A DNA stretch of 64,000 bases, from positions 27,501,740-27,565,739 of the forward strand of contig OY282606.1 in assembly GCA_958298945.1 (NCBI GenBank), written 5' to 3'. Positions 9,801-20,540 of this stretch are shown here, piece by piece. Position 1 is the first letter of the stretch. Each line of letters begins with the position of its first letter. Source of the stretch: Atherix ibis. Its lineage: Eukaryota > Arthropoda > Insecta > Diptera > Athericidae. A program made the translations under genes and the position numbers. The notes under the pieces are model-generated. The model was not told the DNA's origin. It did not search any database and saw only the letters and a program-made list of their open reading frames with translations.

Positions 9801-12283
9801 GTAAATTATGTACCAATAATCGTATCAATAATAGCAAAATAGTAAGTGGTGCAAGTAATGATGGTTCTGTATCATCTTACATTAGTAAAGATGACGAGAA
9901 GATAAAACCGGATTTGAGTGGTTTCGATATCAGTACGGAATTGGGACCTAATTTCGTTTTGAAAAAGATCGAACCGCCGATAGTAACAACATCAAATACG
10001 GTTAACAATTCGCCGGTATTGCAGAATTCCGGCGATTCTATAACCATCGATATTATCAATGTAGACTCTGGAAATACAGTAGCCGCAATTGTACCGAATA
10101 CTAGTGGTAATAATGCAGATTATTCGGTAGATTTTTTTGTGAGCACTTCGCCAACACCATCCACGACAGATAGCAATATGTGTATGGGATCCACAACATT
10201 ATCATCGACACCGACATCAGCAGTCGGTCAACCATTCAATTCCGGTTTGAATTTTGTTGATCACATCTCCAGTACCTGTAAGAAAAAAGACAATGAGGAG
10301 ATACTATCGAATAAAACGGAGTCTTACGAAGACTGGCTGTGTATTCAAAAAGACTTGAACTTTATAACCAATAAGAAAACTGATGCGCAACACCTTCATC
10401 ATCACCACCACCTCTCACAGCACCAACACCAACAACAAAGCCACCATCCGAACGACATTAATACGAAATCGGTGGAAAAGCAATTATCGGAAATTTTTGA
10501 ATCGACAAGTCCAAAAAGTGTCGACAATCATTTGTCCGATCTGTTCACATCCGGAGAGAATTCAATCGATGATAGCGTCAATGACAAAACTCATAATGTA
10601 CACCATCAGTCGCAACATCATTTAAACCATCAACATCAGCCGGGACAGCAGCAACCGCAGATCGTATCGCATAATTTGAATTTATCAGAATTATTCCATT
10701 CATCGGAACCGTTGGATAATAAGTCGGTCGAAACTCGATTGGAATCAATGTTTGGCGAATCGCCAGTCGAGAAACTCGATAGGGACATTACCGAGACCCG
10801 TCTGGATGAGCTTTTTCACGACGAGTCGCACAGTGACGGTTTGCCATTGAACACACCACACCATTATTCGATATTAAATCAGAGCTGTAAACGGCCCGAG
10901 TGGACTACTAGTAGCGACAACGATTTACTGGGTGTTACTGGTGGAGCATCGGCTGCTGGTTACGGCAAACGATCGTGTATGGTTAATGCGTTTATGGAAG
11001 AAGCGCATGTCTCTTCACACCATCCGCGGTGGATGATGGATCAGCATCAACAATTTGATTATATTGGAGCCAATGATAGCGGCGCTGGGAGTTCAACGCC
11101 AACTAGTGATATGCGGAAACGACCATGGAACGGTGACTTGATATCGAACACGATTGAACAAGTGGTCACCAACAAGCGAATGTGCTTCAATCCCAAAGGT
11201 GACAACGATTTGGAAAGCGATTTGCTTGGTTTGGATACTGACGCACCGCCAGCAGATGGAATTACTAACGAAATGATACATCAGGCAATCCATACAACCA
11301 ACAGCAATTTGGGTGTCCATCACATACAAAATCATGACGGTTCATCGTCAATTGTATCAAGTGATGCTGGCGATGTAAGTGGATCGCACATGCATCCGAC
11401 TATGGGACAGCATATACAGAATACCGCATTGTTGCATATGCAAGCAGCTGGCGTTAATCATCACGTCTCGCATCATCATTTACAGCAACAACAGCATCAT
11501 TTGCTTTCGTCTCAACATCAACAAGCTAATCATCACCACCAAATGCTCGACATTCAGACAAACTCGATGGGCACAAATTCTGCAAATTCTGCTGGTGGAG
11601 TGTACGATGGCTCATTGAATGTCTCGCTGACAGGAACTACGTCGAGCATGAACATTAGCGGTGGCAGTACTGGGACAACCAGCATGTCGTCCAACTTCGA
11701 TGAAGACATCAACCGGCATGTACAAAATGCAATCGACAGTATTCTAAATTTGCAAAATAGTGAAAATGATTCGTTAAACTTTTCGCTCGATCATTCGATG
11801 GGATCATTTCTTGCGGACAGTCCGTTAGATCATCAGCAAGCCCAGTCGAACGTTAATACTACTATCAGCGGTGGTGGTAGCAATATTGTCGTAGGCATTG
11901 GTATACCACGTAGCGCAGATTCGACCAGCATTGGTGTAATGAGCACGAATATGATTGGAACTGGTAATGGCACCGGTACTGGAATGCCACCACAATCCAC
12001 ATCGACTCCAGCACATCTTTCTCATTCATGTGCAAAGCAGCGTAGAATCGATGATCTTAGTAGCGACTGTTTAATTAGCGGCGGAGGAATTGTTTCCGGA
12101 AATGGTGGCAATGGCGGTGATAATAATAATATTATGGCTGATTCTCCAGTATCGGTAATATCAACAACAACAACTAGCAGCGGTGGTGCAAGTAGTGGCA
12201 GCACTATTGTTACCGGTGGCATAGCCGATTTTAGTTGTGTAGCCGGAATTGATGAGGCAGTTAAGTCAATAATGACATCTTGA
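1..12283 (+). CDS. BICRA: GLTSCR1-domain (BICRA/BICRAL-like) chromatin-remodelling subunit, 3' part of gene
   Basis: The coding exons seen are 1-3851 (open at the window edge), 3950-4048, 4136-4274 and 8324-12283. Frames join exactly across GT-AG introns and give at least 2,682 residues; the N-terminus lies upstream. The diagnostic part is the GLTSCR1 domain, about residues 1290-1385 counted from the window edge, encoded by exons 2, 3 and the start of 4. It includes DYKTPFQSKDEAIKRL, then RYHCMYEP and FQYLLLQESM, and ends near LCLLNNLFIS. In the family this domain anchors BICRA/BICRAL in the GBAF (ncBAF) SWI/SNF complex with BRD9, in the nucleus. The rest is low complexity: poly-Gln in exon 1, poly-Asn/Ser and His in exon 4. 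An AATAAA at about 12363 is a candidate poly(A) signal. The Drosophila counterpart would be CG11873. Family assignment is strong; the extent of the 5' end is unknown. Confidence 0.9.
3950..4274 (+). CDS. BICRA: BICRA-like exons 2 and 3: core of GLTSCR1 domain
   Basis: Exon 2 is 3950-4048 (acceptor ATCCAG, donor GTAGAC) and exon 3 is 4136-4274 (acceptor TTTAG, donor GTAAGA), separated by an 87-bp intron. Together they encode FQRQLQVDQEGCTKPDYK, TPFQSKDEAIKRLIRYHCM, and an acidic then helical stretch ending LLLQESM. The order and character match the family's DYxTPFxSxxDAVxRLLPYH signature and its LLLEES helix. Splicing keeps the frame at both junctions. This is the best evidence for the gene's identity. 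Confidence 0.9.
4933..5027 (+). repeat. 95-bp direct repeat, left copy (right copy 6891-6985)
   Basis: A block starting GTCATGTCTTTAGCTG and ending AACCTCAAA occurs at 4933-5027 and again at 6891-6985, flanking the exon-1 copy. The first 11 bases are mariner A sequence and the rest belongs to the inserted element. The exon copy therefore arrived after that element had already entered the mariner. Confidence 0.85.
5023..6862 (+). pseudogene. Segmental copy of BICRA-like exon 1 (copy of 171-2010) in the gene's own intron
   Basis: 5023-6862 matches 171-2010 at a constant offset of 4,852 with no insertion or deletion. The translations of both copies are the same over nearly 600 residues. The copy is in sense orientation in intron 3 and stays open to a stop at 6872. 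It lacks the exon's real 5' and 3' ends and any splice sites of its own, so it is best read as a duplicated fragment rather than a gene. The left junction shares TCAAA with the target; the right end runs into a hairpin. It could also be an assembly artefact. Confidence 0.85.
6830..6884. repeat. Perfect inverted repeat at the right end of the exon copy
   Basis: The 22-bp arms at 6830-6851 and 6863-6884 are exact reverse complements, separated by 11 bases. The left arm is exon sequence, the right arm its fold-back. This is typical of template switching during repair, and it creates the stop that ends the copied reading frame. Confidence 0.85.
8074..8323. other. End of BICRA-like intron 3
   Basis: AT-rich intron sequence ending in a long pyrimidine tract and the TTTCTAG acceptor of exon 4. 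Nothing else is seen. Confidence 0.6.
8324..12283 (+). CDS. BICRA: BICRA-like terminal coding exon 4: Asn/Ser-rich region
   Basis: The exon begins after a TTTCTAG acceptor with RPHNTSELCLLNNLFIS, completing the GLTSCR1 domain, and runs 1,319 residues to TGA. The first third is poly-Asn/Ser, largely AAT codons. Around 10465-10830 a short motif recurs five times: (S/T)V(E/D)xxLxx(I/L/M)F. Near the C-terminus are two similar helices, HVQNAIDSILNLQ (about 11717-11755) and GIDEAVKSIMTS at the very end. Several psi-K-x-E sites, the SUMO consensus, are present (IVKLEP, IKTEIKSEP, LKEEKED). The one-exon layout and an unbroken 4-kb frame argue that the gene is intact. Confidence 0.88.
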   Translation, partial: RPHNTSELCLLNNLFISDVKNEIHEMEMEINSVNNETYQNSISNNINTNNNNNDNNNIINNNNNNSKLIVKLEPEISVQMQQQYFNIQDHEQQQQHHEQKDYNMHHQEMGAVGTITVPTTYSNNSNKNNNNNCNSNNNNNNNDCGNGSGNNNSAISNNHSNYISNNQKHQQRQHTNIIKNHYNNIVNSGGVSCSGGNSNGGNDINIVVNSSTSNNSNNNNNMLPQGQQHQFRLSNKIEIDNKINAVNNNSNNNNNSSNSNSNSSNSGSNSYTSTSCNSSRNIISNNSAIVSNNSNINSSSNNSSSSNNNNNNSSGISVNLNSTSTIKTEIKSEPCDLLFDKCDNINMNANLHNKVCNKTTTTLATDLNVISSVPSSSTSSISSLSTASPSSSLSPVTIIGNAGIGHMGSSSIGGLVTTASGTAPVNNSKIYDCNMLQQFDLKEEKEDLFCMSGTTNSMVGGSSSVTEPSKISNRININSNIDINSSESTNLNSKLCTNNRINNSKIVSGASNDGSVSSYISKDDEKIKPDLSGFDISTELGPNFVLKKIEPPIVTTSNTVNNSPVLQNSGDSITIDIINVDSGNTVAAIVPNTSGNNADYSVDFFVSTSPTPSTTDSNMCMGSTTLSSTPTSAVGQPFNSGLNFVDHISSTCKKKDNEEILSNKTESYEDWLCIQKDLNFITNKKTDAQHLHHHHHLSQHQHQQQSHHPNDINTKSVEKQLSEIFESTSPKSVDNHLSDLFTSGENSIDDSVNDKTHNVHHQSQHHLNHQHQPGQQQPQIVSHNLNLSELFHSSEPLDNKSVETRLESMFGESPVEKLDRDITETRLDELFHDESHSDGLPLNTPHHYSILNQSCKRPEWTTSSDNDLLGVTGGASAAGYGKRSCMVNAFMEEAHVSSHHPRWMMDQHQQFDYIGANDSGAGSSTPTSDMRKRPWNGDLISNTIEQVVTNKRMCFNPKGDNDLESDLLGLDTDAPPADGITNEMIHQAIHTTNSNLGVHHIQNHDGSSSIVSSDAGDVSGSHMHPTMGQHIQNTALLHMQAAGVNHHVSHHHLQQQQHHLLSSQHQQANHHHQMLDIQTNSMGTNSANSAGGVYDGSLNVSLTGTTSSMNISGGSTGTTSMSSNFDEDINRHVQNAIDSILNLQNSENDSLNFSLDHSMGSFLADSPLDHQQAQSNVNTTISGGGSNIVVGIGIPRSADSTSIGVMSTNMIGTGNGTGTGMPPQSTSTPAHLSHSCAKQRRIDDLSSDCLISGGGIVSGNGGNGGDNNNIMADSPVSVISTTTTSSGGASSGSTIVTGGIADFSCVAGIDEAVKSIMTS

Positions 12284-13969
12284 CAGCATACAAAACTGAA
12301 AGGATTCAATACAGCAGCGTTGTGAGTTTAAAAGCACAGAATTATTATTCGAAAATTCTTTAAATAAAATTCTTGATATTATTAATAAATATAAATACAA
12401 AAAAAATTTCAATTATATTATATTATATTATATTATATGTATTTATTTGAATAAATAATATCGAAATCAGAAAGAAATTGAAAAACTACAGAAAAAGGAT
12501 GATGATGTGTTAAAAAAATTTTATCACAAAAATTAGTTAAAAAATTGATATTGGTTTCTGATAAAACATTAGAAGAAGAAAACGAATAGAATATTTTTAT
12601 TAAAAAAAAAACACTACGGGAAAAGCACGTTTTTCAAAGTTTAATTAAATAAAGAAATTGTCCTTAATCTAAATTATATTTGTTTCTATAAAATAACCAA
12701 TCGGGAAATATCGTTAATTTTATCTTTTTTTTAAATCTCTTTTCAATGGAGAAACTATTATGAAAACATTTGAGCAATATTTTCCAAGTCAATGTAAAAA
12801 AAAAAGTAATTATTCTTTTGTTCATTTAAAAAGAAAAAATTATACGAAAATGTTGTCGAAATTATTTATTACAATTTCAAGAGCTCTTAACATATTTTTT
12901 CTTATTTGATTTGTTTGATTCATCAACTTTGCTAGATAATTAACAAATGTTCTGTAAATAATATGATTAAGAAAGAGTAAGAATATTTCGTTTTAATCTT
13001 AAATCATTTTTTTTGTAACATTATTAAATTATGAGTAAATTTTTTATTGTATATAAAGGAATTAATGTATCTAAACATATGTATATACGATTGCGTTTGG
13101 CTGAGCAAATACTGTTATATGGTTTAGAACGGTTATACAAAATAAAGTACACAAATTTATTCGATTCTTTTTGATCCTATTTTCCAATTGAATCGTTAAT
13201 TATTAGTTTTTTTTTTTTGTAAATTTTTCCCCAATAACCTTTTATTTTGGCATAATTTTTTATTAAAAACCAATCACCCTAAACCACACCCCCCCACCCC
13301 CATACCATTACAATCCATTTTAAAATGTGATTAAAATTCGATCGATAATTTGTACGCATTCAATTAATTTATAGATTATTAAAAATATTCGGATCAATGA
13401 ACAATCCCAAATAAGGAAATTATTTAATTGTATTTTTTTTTTTGAATTCCTAAAAAAATTAGAATTTATATTTAAAGGCGACTTCAGAAAACTATTCTTT
13501 ATTTTTAAATTTTAAAATAAAAAAACTGATGAAATTGTTCGTTATTAGTAAAAATTGCATGAAAATACAAAATTATATGAAATTGTTGAATAATTAATAA
13601 TTGATTTTTTTTTTCGAATTTTTTTTTGTCATTAAACAGTTAATGTATGGTATTTTTTTTTGGTAAAACCCATTTAGAATTGATCATTAGTGTTGTGCCT
13701 CATTTCCAGTAGATTAATTTTTAACCTCAATATTCGATTTTGTTATACGTGTAGTTACATAACGGCAAAATTTTATTCAATATCAAAAAAGTCATAGAAA
13801 ATAATTACATTATAATTGCACCAATTCAAAAAAATGTTTTTATAATTATTCCCATTTGAATGCGATACAAAACTATTTAGAAAAAGTATCAATCGGAAAA
13901 ATTTCATTTTCATTAAAAAAAAATAACGCAAATTGTAATTATTATTATTATTTTTGATATAATTGAGAA
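12284..13969. other. BICRA-like 3' UTR and AT-rich downstream DNA
   Basis: No open frame of note. Candidate AATAAA signals follow the stop codon at about 12363-12390. A (TATTA)n microsatellite lies at about 12412-12438 and a C-rich patch at about 13283-13302. Where the transcript ends cannot be told. Confidence 0.5.
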
Positions 13970-14970
13970 ATTTTACAATAATTAGCGTCATTAGCGTTTC
14001 AGTTTGGTTTTTTTTTTAAATTCTCTCCAACTGATTGTCATCTTGAGCTATATTTTGAGTGAACTTGATAAACTGTCAAATGTTTTTATTAAAATTATAA
14101 AATTCAACAATATCAATAATTAGGAGGCCATATTGTTTTTTTTGGTGAAAAATGAGCATTGAAACTGTAATCTGGCAACATAGGAAAAAATAGTGAACAA
14201 TTTAAATTCAAATATTATTTGTTAACATTTTGAAATTATAAAAATGAATAAAAACCAGGATGATTTTTTTTTGTTGTTAAAATTTATAAAGAAATACTGC
14301 ACAAAAATCACCAAAAAAGGAAGAGGATATGCGTGATGGCGTATGATTTAGGACCTACCATTTATAGAAAATAATTTTTCTTTCATGCTAGAACAGCAAA
14401 TTTTCTTTTTTTTCGCATATCTGGGGTTTTTATTTTATTAGAAAATTTGTATAATAAATAATAATAAAAATGATAGTTTTAGTTATTATTTTTTATATAT
14501 TTGGGAAATTTTACAATAATCAGCGTCATTAGCGTTTCAGTTTTTTTTGTTTTTTTTTTGTAAATTCTCTCCAACTGATTGTCATCTTGAGCTATAGTGT
14601 ATTTTGAGTGAACTAAATTAACTGTCAAATGTTTTTATTGAAATTATAAAATTCAACAATATCAATAATTAGGAGGCCATATTGTTTTTTTGGTGAAAAA
14701 TGAGCATTGAAACTGTAATCTGGCAACATAGGAAAAAATAGTGAACAATTTAAATGCAAATATTATTTGTTAACATTTTGAAATTATAAAAATGAATAAA
14801 AAACAGGATGATTTTTTTTTGTTGTTAAAATTTATAAAGAAATATTGTACAAAAATCACCAAAAGAGGAAGAGGATATGCATGGTGCTGGTGGTAATCAA
14901 AGAGTTGCGTGTATGATTTAGGACCCACTATTTATAGAAAATCATTTTTCTTCCATGCTAGGAAAAAAAA
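13970..14970. repeat. Tandem duplication, about 540-bp period, two copies
   Basis: Copy 1 (about 13970-14420) and copy 2 (about 14508-14970) share long blocks in the same order: AGCGTCATTAGCGTTTCAG (13983 and 14522), CTCCAACTGATTGTCATCTT, TTAGGAGGCCATATTG and TGGCAACATAGGAAAAAATA. They differ by small indels and substitutions, so this is an older local duplication. It is noncoding. Confidence 0.8.
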
Positions 14971-17900
14971 TTTCTATTTTTTTTTTAAATAATAATAAAA
15001 ATGAAATCCTGTCAAAAAAAAAAGTCAATAAAATTCTGTAAACCTGAAAAATTGTATCAATTACCAAATATATGCAAAATTCTCTAAATTTTTAAATAGA
15101 AAATCAATTATCAGAAATTTAGAAAATAACAAAAATACGTAAATAATAATGTGGTGCATAATATAGACTTTTATTTAACAAATGATATTTGAAATGGATT
15201 CTCTTTTAATGTTTTCAAATATATTTTTTAAAACCAAATTTTTTTTTAACAAAACTCTTATCCTAAAATATCATATTTGGTAAAAAATATATTAATATTT
15301 AAATAAATCTATCAGAATTACTATAAAAAAAAAATCAACCTACTTTGAATAATAACTTTTATATGCAAAAAAAAAGAGTAAACATTTTTATATTCAGAAT
15401 AAGGTAACATAATTTTTGTATTCAGAAAAGATGACAAAAAAAAAATTATATTTGCAGGCAAATAAAAATCAATCGTAATGTTTGGAGCTCCTTTAATTGT
15501 AAATTAAATAATATAAAGTTCAAAAATAAAATGACAATTTAATAAATGGAAAATATGATATATAATGAATCAATTTGTAGAAACAAAAAAAAAAAAAGAC
15601 GTAAATAAGATGCATTAATTTGTAAATATTTTACAGTGAAGAAAATAAAAAAATAAAATAAAACTAAAAAACCTAAATCAATAAATAATATTAGTAATAA
15701 TTATAGTAGTAAAGAAAAAAAAAAGATTTAAATCAAAATTTAAACAAAAAAAAATACAAAAACAATTTCAATCTTAAAAAAAAAAATAATTAAATAAATT
15801 TAAAAATAAACAATAAGTAAAGTAGTAATTATTGTATTTATTAAGTAAATTTAAAAAGCAAAAAAAAAGAAGAAAAATTAATTATAAATTAGATATATCT
15901 AAATACAATAAATTAAAAAAAAATTAATAAATTATAAATTAAGTGGGAAAAAAAACCAATTTTTAATTTAGACATAAGGGCTCTTTCTTTATTGACAAGT
16001 AAAAATATATATAATAAAAAAAAAACATACTAAGCAAATAAATTAAGAGGACAAAAACTATTAATTGTACTATTAAAGAAAACGATCGTGTGTAATTTTT
16101 ACTTATTAAATATTTAAACTAATAAAGTATATAAAATATATTTAAAAAATTAAGACCCCAAAATAATTAAGTAATGGTAAACAAAAACAATTATTTAAAT
16201 TAAATAAAATTGTATTTAAATTTATATATATATTAATTAAATATTATATATATATATATTTAAAAATAATATGATTAATAGTAAAATAAATATTAAATAA
16301 TTAATAAAAACGAAGATGTAATTTTATAAAAAATAAATTTATATTAAGTAATATATATACTTTATTATTACTATAATTAGAATTTTCATAAGATTATATA
16401 AATTCAAAGAAACAAAAAAAAAAGGAAAAAAAGAATCACAAATAAACCGTAAGTGAAAATCTTTATTAAATAATAATAATATTATAATTATTGTATTTTA
16501 ATTAAAATCAATCTTAATTGTAAATTATAAGTGAATGAATACAAATTAATAGATTATTAATAAATTAGGAAAAGACAAAGCTAAGTTTTTAGTGTAAAAA
16601 ATATATATATAAATATATATATTGTATTATTAAGTGACACAAGAGAATTTAATTATAAAAATAAATACATAAATATATTGTATACTCTATAAAAGGGGAG
16701 AAAAAGAAAAATCATCTGCAAATTATATTCAAACTTGTATAAATAATAAAACTGAAAAGAAAACATTTCAAATTCTAAGCTATGAAACCAATTGAGGCGG
16801 CTGGTGGGGAAGCCATACAAAAATTGAATGTGACTAAATAAATAAAATCAAAAATGGTAAGTAAATTATAAAAATTAAGGTTGTAAAAATAACTATAAAT
16901 ATACAAATAGATTTGATTAATATAAATAGTTTAAAAATAAATAAATTAAGTAACACAACAACAACAACAACAACAACAAACAATAATTTACCAATATCAA
17001 AATCCTAAAAAATATGAAATTTTATTAAATTCAGCAAAATACCAAGAACCCATTTCAAAAACTAAAAAAAAAAAACATTTTAAATCCAAAAAAAAATTTA
17101 ATAATATCATAAATTTACGAAATTCTTAAATCAAATTTACAATCAAATATAAAAAAAAAAAAAATTATTACAAATTTTAATTTTATTATAAACAACACAT
17201 CCAATATAAATATATAAAAAAAAAATAATCTATTTATTTTATTTAACAAAAAAGAAACTGTATAAAAAATAAACTTAACACAAAACTAAAAGATAAAATT
17301 TTTATATTTAAATTGAAAAAATAATTGAGGGAAAAAATTGATGATAAAAAATACAAATGCAAATATTTTTTTGTATTATGGGTAAAAGAAAGAAAAGGAA
17401 ACATTTTTAAATTGATATTATATTTATAATCTAAGGCTTTTAAAAACTGACTGGAAAATTAAAAATATTAAAAATTTTCTAGCAAAACGGAAACGGAAAT
17501 GATAATAATTAGAGAACAGTTAGAGTTATACTTGCTTAGAAGATTCTGTGAAGCTTAAAATGGGTAGAAATAAAAAAAAATTGTTTTTATCTTTTCTTTT
17601 TTTTTTCTTAGGGAAATTCTATAATAATTTTTAAAAAATTAAATATATATAAAAAAAGGTGATTTTTATTAAAAATCAAATAATTATTATTAAAAAAAGA
17701 ATAGAAAAAAGATTGAATAAAATTTTTATCAGAAAAGTTTTAAGTTGTATAGTAAAAATGGTTGATTTTATTGAAAAGATTTTTTGCAAAATTATCCTCA
17801 ATGAGGGGAAGATATTAAAAGAAAGAAAACTTAATCTTAGTCAATGATCAAACGACGGAAGAAAGAAAGGATGAATACGTGTGTGCGCGGCTCTTTATTT

Positions 17901-17993
17901 TAGTACAATTTTATAAAAAAGGAATCTGTTGTTTGGTGTAAAAAAAAATGCATTGTAATTTTTAGCGTAAATCAATCAGTTTTTATTTGAAAT
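14971..17993. other. Extremely AT-rich gene-free DNA
   Basis: Mostly poly-A/T tracts, with an (ACA)n microsatellite at about 16952-16981. Open frames are short and AAA/ATT-driven (for example 17659-17847) and are not credible genes. No RNA gene is recognised. Confidence 0.6.
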
Positions 17994-18001
17994 GTATAGA
18001 A

Positions 18002-18500
18002 CAGGGGGGGTCGGCAATCTTTTTTTTTGGCCGCTGGTCAAAATCAACCAAAATCTGAGAATTTAAAGAGACGTTTGGGTCAGAGATATTTTCGTATTAA
18101 AACAGTCTTTTTTTAGTAAATAATACAATATATTTTATATTAAGAAAATAATTACAAAAATAGTTGAATGAACTTTATTTATATAAACGTTCTCATTTAT
18201 ATTAATGGCTCCCCTAATCCAACTTTGTAATCGATATGGATCTTATATACATAAACATTTATTTGTATAACCGTCCAGTTGTAATTGGGCTACTAAATAC
18301 TACCAACTACAGCTTCAAAGTTAAATGCATGGAAATCAATGCGATGAGTTATAATTGTGTGACGTTAATTTTGATAATGTAGTGTGCTGCCCATACTTTT
18401 CTTTTTCATCATTTATTTTTATATATTATACTTTATTTTCGGAACTTAAAAGGGTCATTTGAAATTATCAAATACGTGGGTTATAGGTTGCCGATCCCTG
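18002..18500. mobile_element. hAT-type MITE (non-autonomous), 499 bp
   Basis: Imperfect terminal inverted repeats: CAGGGGGGGTCGGCAATC at the left and GGTTGCCGATCCCTG at the right end. They are flanked by 8-bp target duplications GTATAGAA (17994-18001) and GTATAGAT (18501-18508). CAGGG-type ends plus an 8-bp duplication are hallmarks of hAT elements. No transposase frame is inside, so it would need an enzyme in trans. Confidence 0.85.
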
Positions 18501-18545
18501 GTATAGATAATTAGGTATGTTCCATAATCTTTATTCCATCTTGTT

Positions 18546-19335
18546 GAGTTTATTTTTCTAGACCACCTGTTCCATAAAAATCGCTCAAGAAATTTTAACG
18601 TCTCTTCATTTGTATACTTTTACATATATTTTCTTAGTTGGTCGGTCAGTGGTATAGGAGCACAAACAAAAAATACACGAAAATTTATAAACAAAAACAA
18701 AAAACAGTAAATTAAAAACAACAATATAAAAAATTATTTAAATTTAAATAAAAGAAAACTGCCGCCATAAAATAGAAAAATATTCAAAATAACAACAACA
18801 AAGAGTTCGTTCCTATACCACCTGTTCCATGTTGCTATTTGTTTCACGTTTTCATTTGTTCGCAACTAACTGGCGGAATGAAAATTGTTTGGACTGAAGC
18901 CAAAAAACTTCTTAAAATACGCTCTGCTCTAACCTTGATGCCATCTGGTGTGCAAATAATCATTTCCATTTGGTTGAGTTTATTTTTCTAGACCACGTGT
19001 TCCATAAAAATTGCTACAGACCCTTACACATATTTTCTCAGTTGGTCCGTGGTATAGGAGCACAAAAAGAAATTTATAAACAAAAACGAAAGTTAATTAA
19101 AATTAACAATATAAAAAATTATTTAAAGTAAAAAAAAAGCAAATTGCCATAAAATAGAAAAATATTCAAAATAACAACAACAAATAGTTCGTTCCTATAC
19201 CACCTGTTCCATGTTGTTATTTGTTTCTTCTTTTCATTTGTGCACACCTAACTTCCGGAATGAAAAACTGAAGCCAAAAAAATTCTTAAAATAGACTCTG
19301 CTCTGACCTTGATGCCATCTGGTATGCACAAAATC
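18546..19335. repeat. Tandem duplication, about 430-bp period
   Basis: GAGTTTATTTTTCTAGACCAC recurs (in pieces) at 18546 and 18976. TTCCTATACCACCTGTTCCATG recurs at about 18812 and 19193, and CTTGATGCCATCTGGT at about 18933 and 19310. Copy 2 is shorter by small deletions. It is noncoding and the function is unknown. Confidence 0.75.
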
Positions 19336-19730
19336 ATTTACCATAATTTTATTTTGTCATAAAAAATCTTCAAAAGCAAACAAAATCAAGAATAAAACAA
19401 AAACTATTAAATATAAATTATATTTTTTTTTCTTTGTTCTAAATTAAATTATATTCTTCAAATTGATATAAAATAGTCATCATAATAAAAAATAAAGTAA
19501 ATTTTACAATAAATTTTTGCATATATACATAAGCGCAAACAGCAGATTCCATGCCAAAAAAAAACGAAAAAAAAACATTTAATAATATTTTTACACTTAT
19601 ATAAATGTAAATATATAATTTATTAAGTAAATAAAACAAACGAAAATAATAAAAACTTTAATACATTTAATAGCATATACCGACAAAACATGTATTTTAT
19701 TATACAATTATTTTTTTGAAACAAAAAAAT
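19336..19730. other. AT-rich spacer
   Basis: No gene, element end or structured repeat is recognised. Confidence 0.5.
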
Positions 19731-19862
19731 GGCCGACCAGGTAGCACAATCGTTAGTGTACTGGACTACCCCATCTAAGTGGTCGTGGTCCTATGCTAAT
19801 TCCCAAAAACAACTTTACCTTAATTTCCTTATTCCGTTATCCCTGGTCGCCAAATGACCTTT
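19731..19862 (+). mobile_element. tRNA-derived SINE-like fragment
   Basis: The head GCCGACCAGGTAGCACAAT matches the head at 20541, including the A-box-like TAGCACAATCGTTAGTG. The B-box region is degraded. The tail contains the TGGTCCTATGCTAATTCCC block also seen in the 330-bp array. It is a diverged, truncated copy. Confidence 0.65.
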
Positions 19863-20540
19863 TTTAGTGTCGTGACGCTTAGAATATACATTTCAGTACT
19901 AACAATATTGCTCGAAATTAACATATAATATTTATTGGAAAATTAATTCCAAAAGGAAAAGAAGAATTTTCTATCTAAAATTGGGGAATAAAAAATATTT
20001 AAACGATTTAATGACAATATTAAATATATGAAAATTGATAGCAGCGCAAAAAAAATTCGATCATTTAAAGTTTATAGTTAAAAATATTCTTTATTTTTTT
20101 GTTTTTTACATTTAAAAAATTACAACTTTTTTTTGGAAGTCATATTTTTATAAATTACAGTTACATATAGTGTTTTGTACTTAAAAAAATGAATAGAATT
20201 TTTATCATATTTTACTCATTATACAAAAAAAAACCAATTTTTGTTTTTAAAATGAAATATCCTAATAAAAAAAAAAAGGGAAATTTTTTTTTATATAATT
20301 TAGCAAAATCGGAATGTATAGTTAATTTATGAATATTATTATTTATTCTTGTAAACATATTTGCTTATTGATATTATTTTGATGATCCTTAAATAATCAT
20401 ATTTAATCGAAGTTAAATTAGTAGTAAAAAAAATGAAACAATATTTAAGTTGTCTTTTTTATGAATTTTATATATTCAATTAACATTAATGAACAGTTGA
20501 AAGTGGAATTTGTTTAAACTTGCAACTTAACTTGTTAACT
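19863..20540. other. AT-rich spacer
   Basis: No gene or recognisable element is seen. Confidence 0.5.

Noticed and set aside
17659..17847. 62-codon Lys/Ile-rich frame
   Set aside because: Composition simply follows the AT-rich DNA; no start context, no homology recognised.
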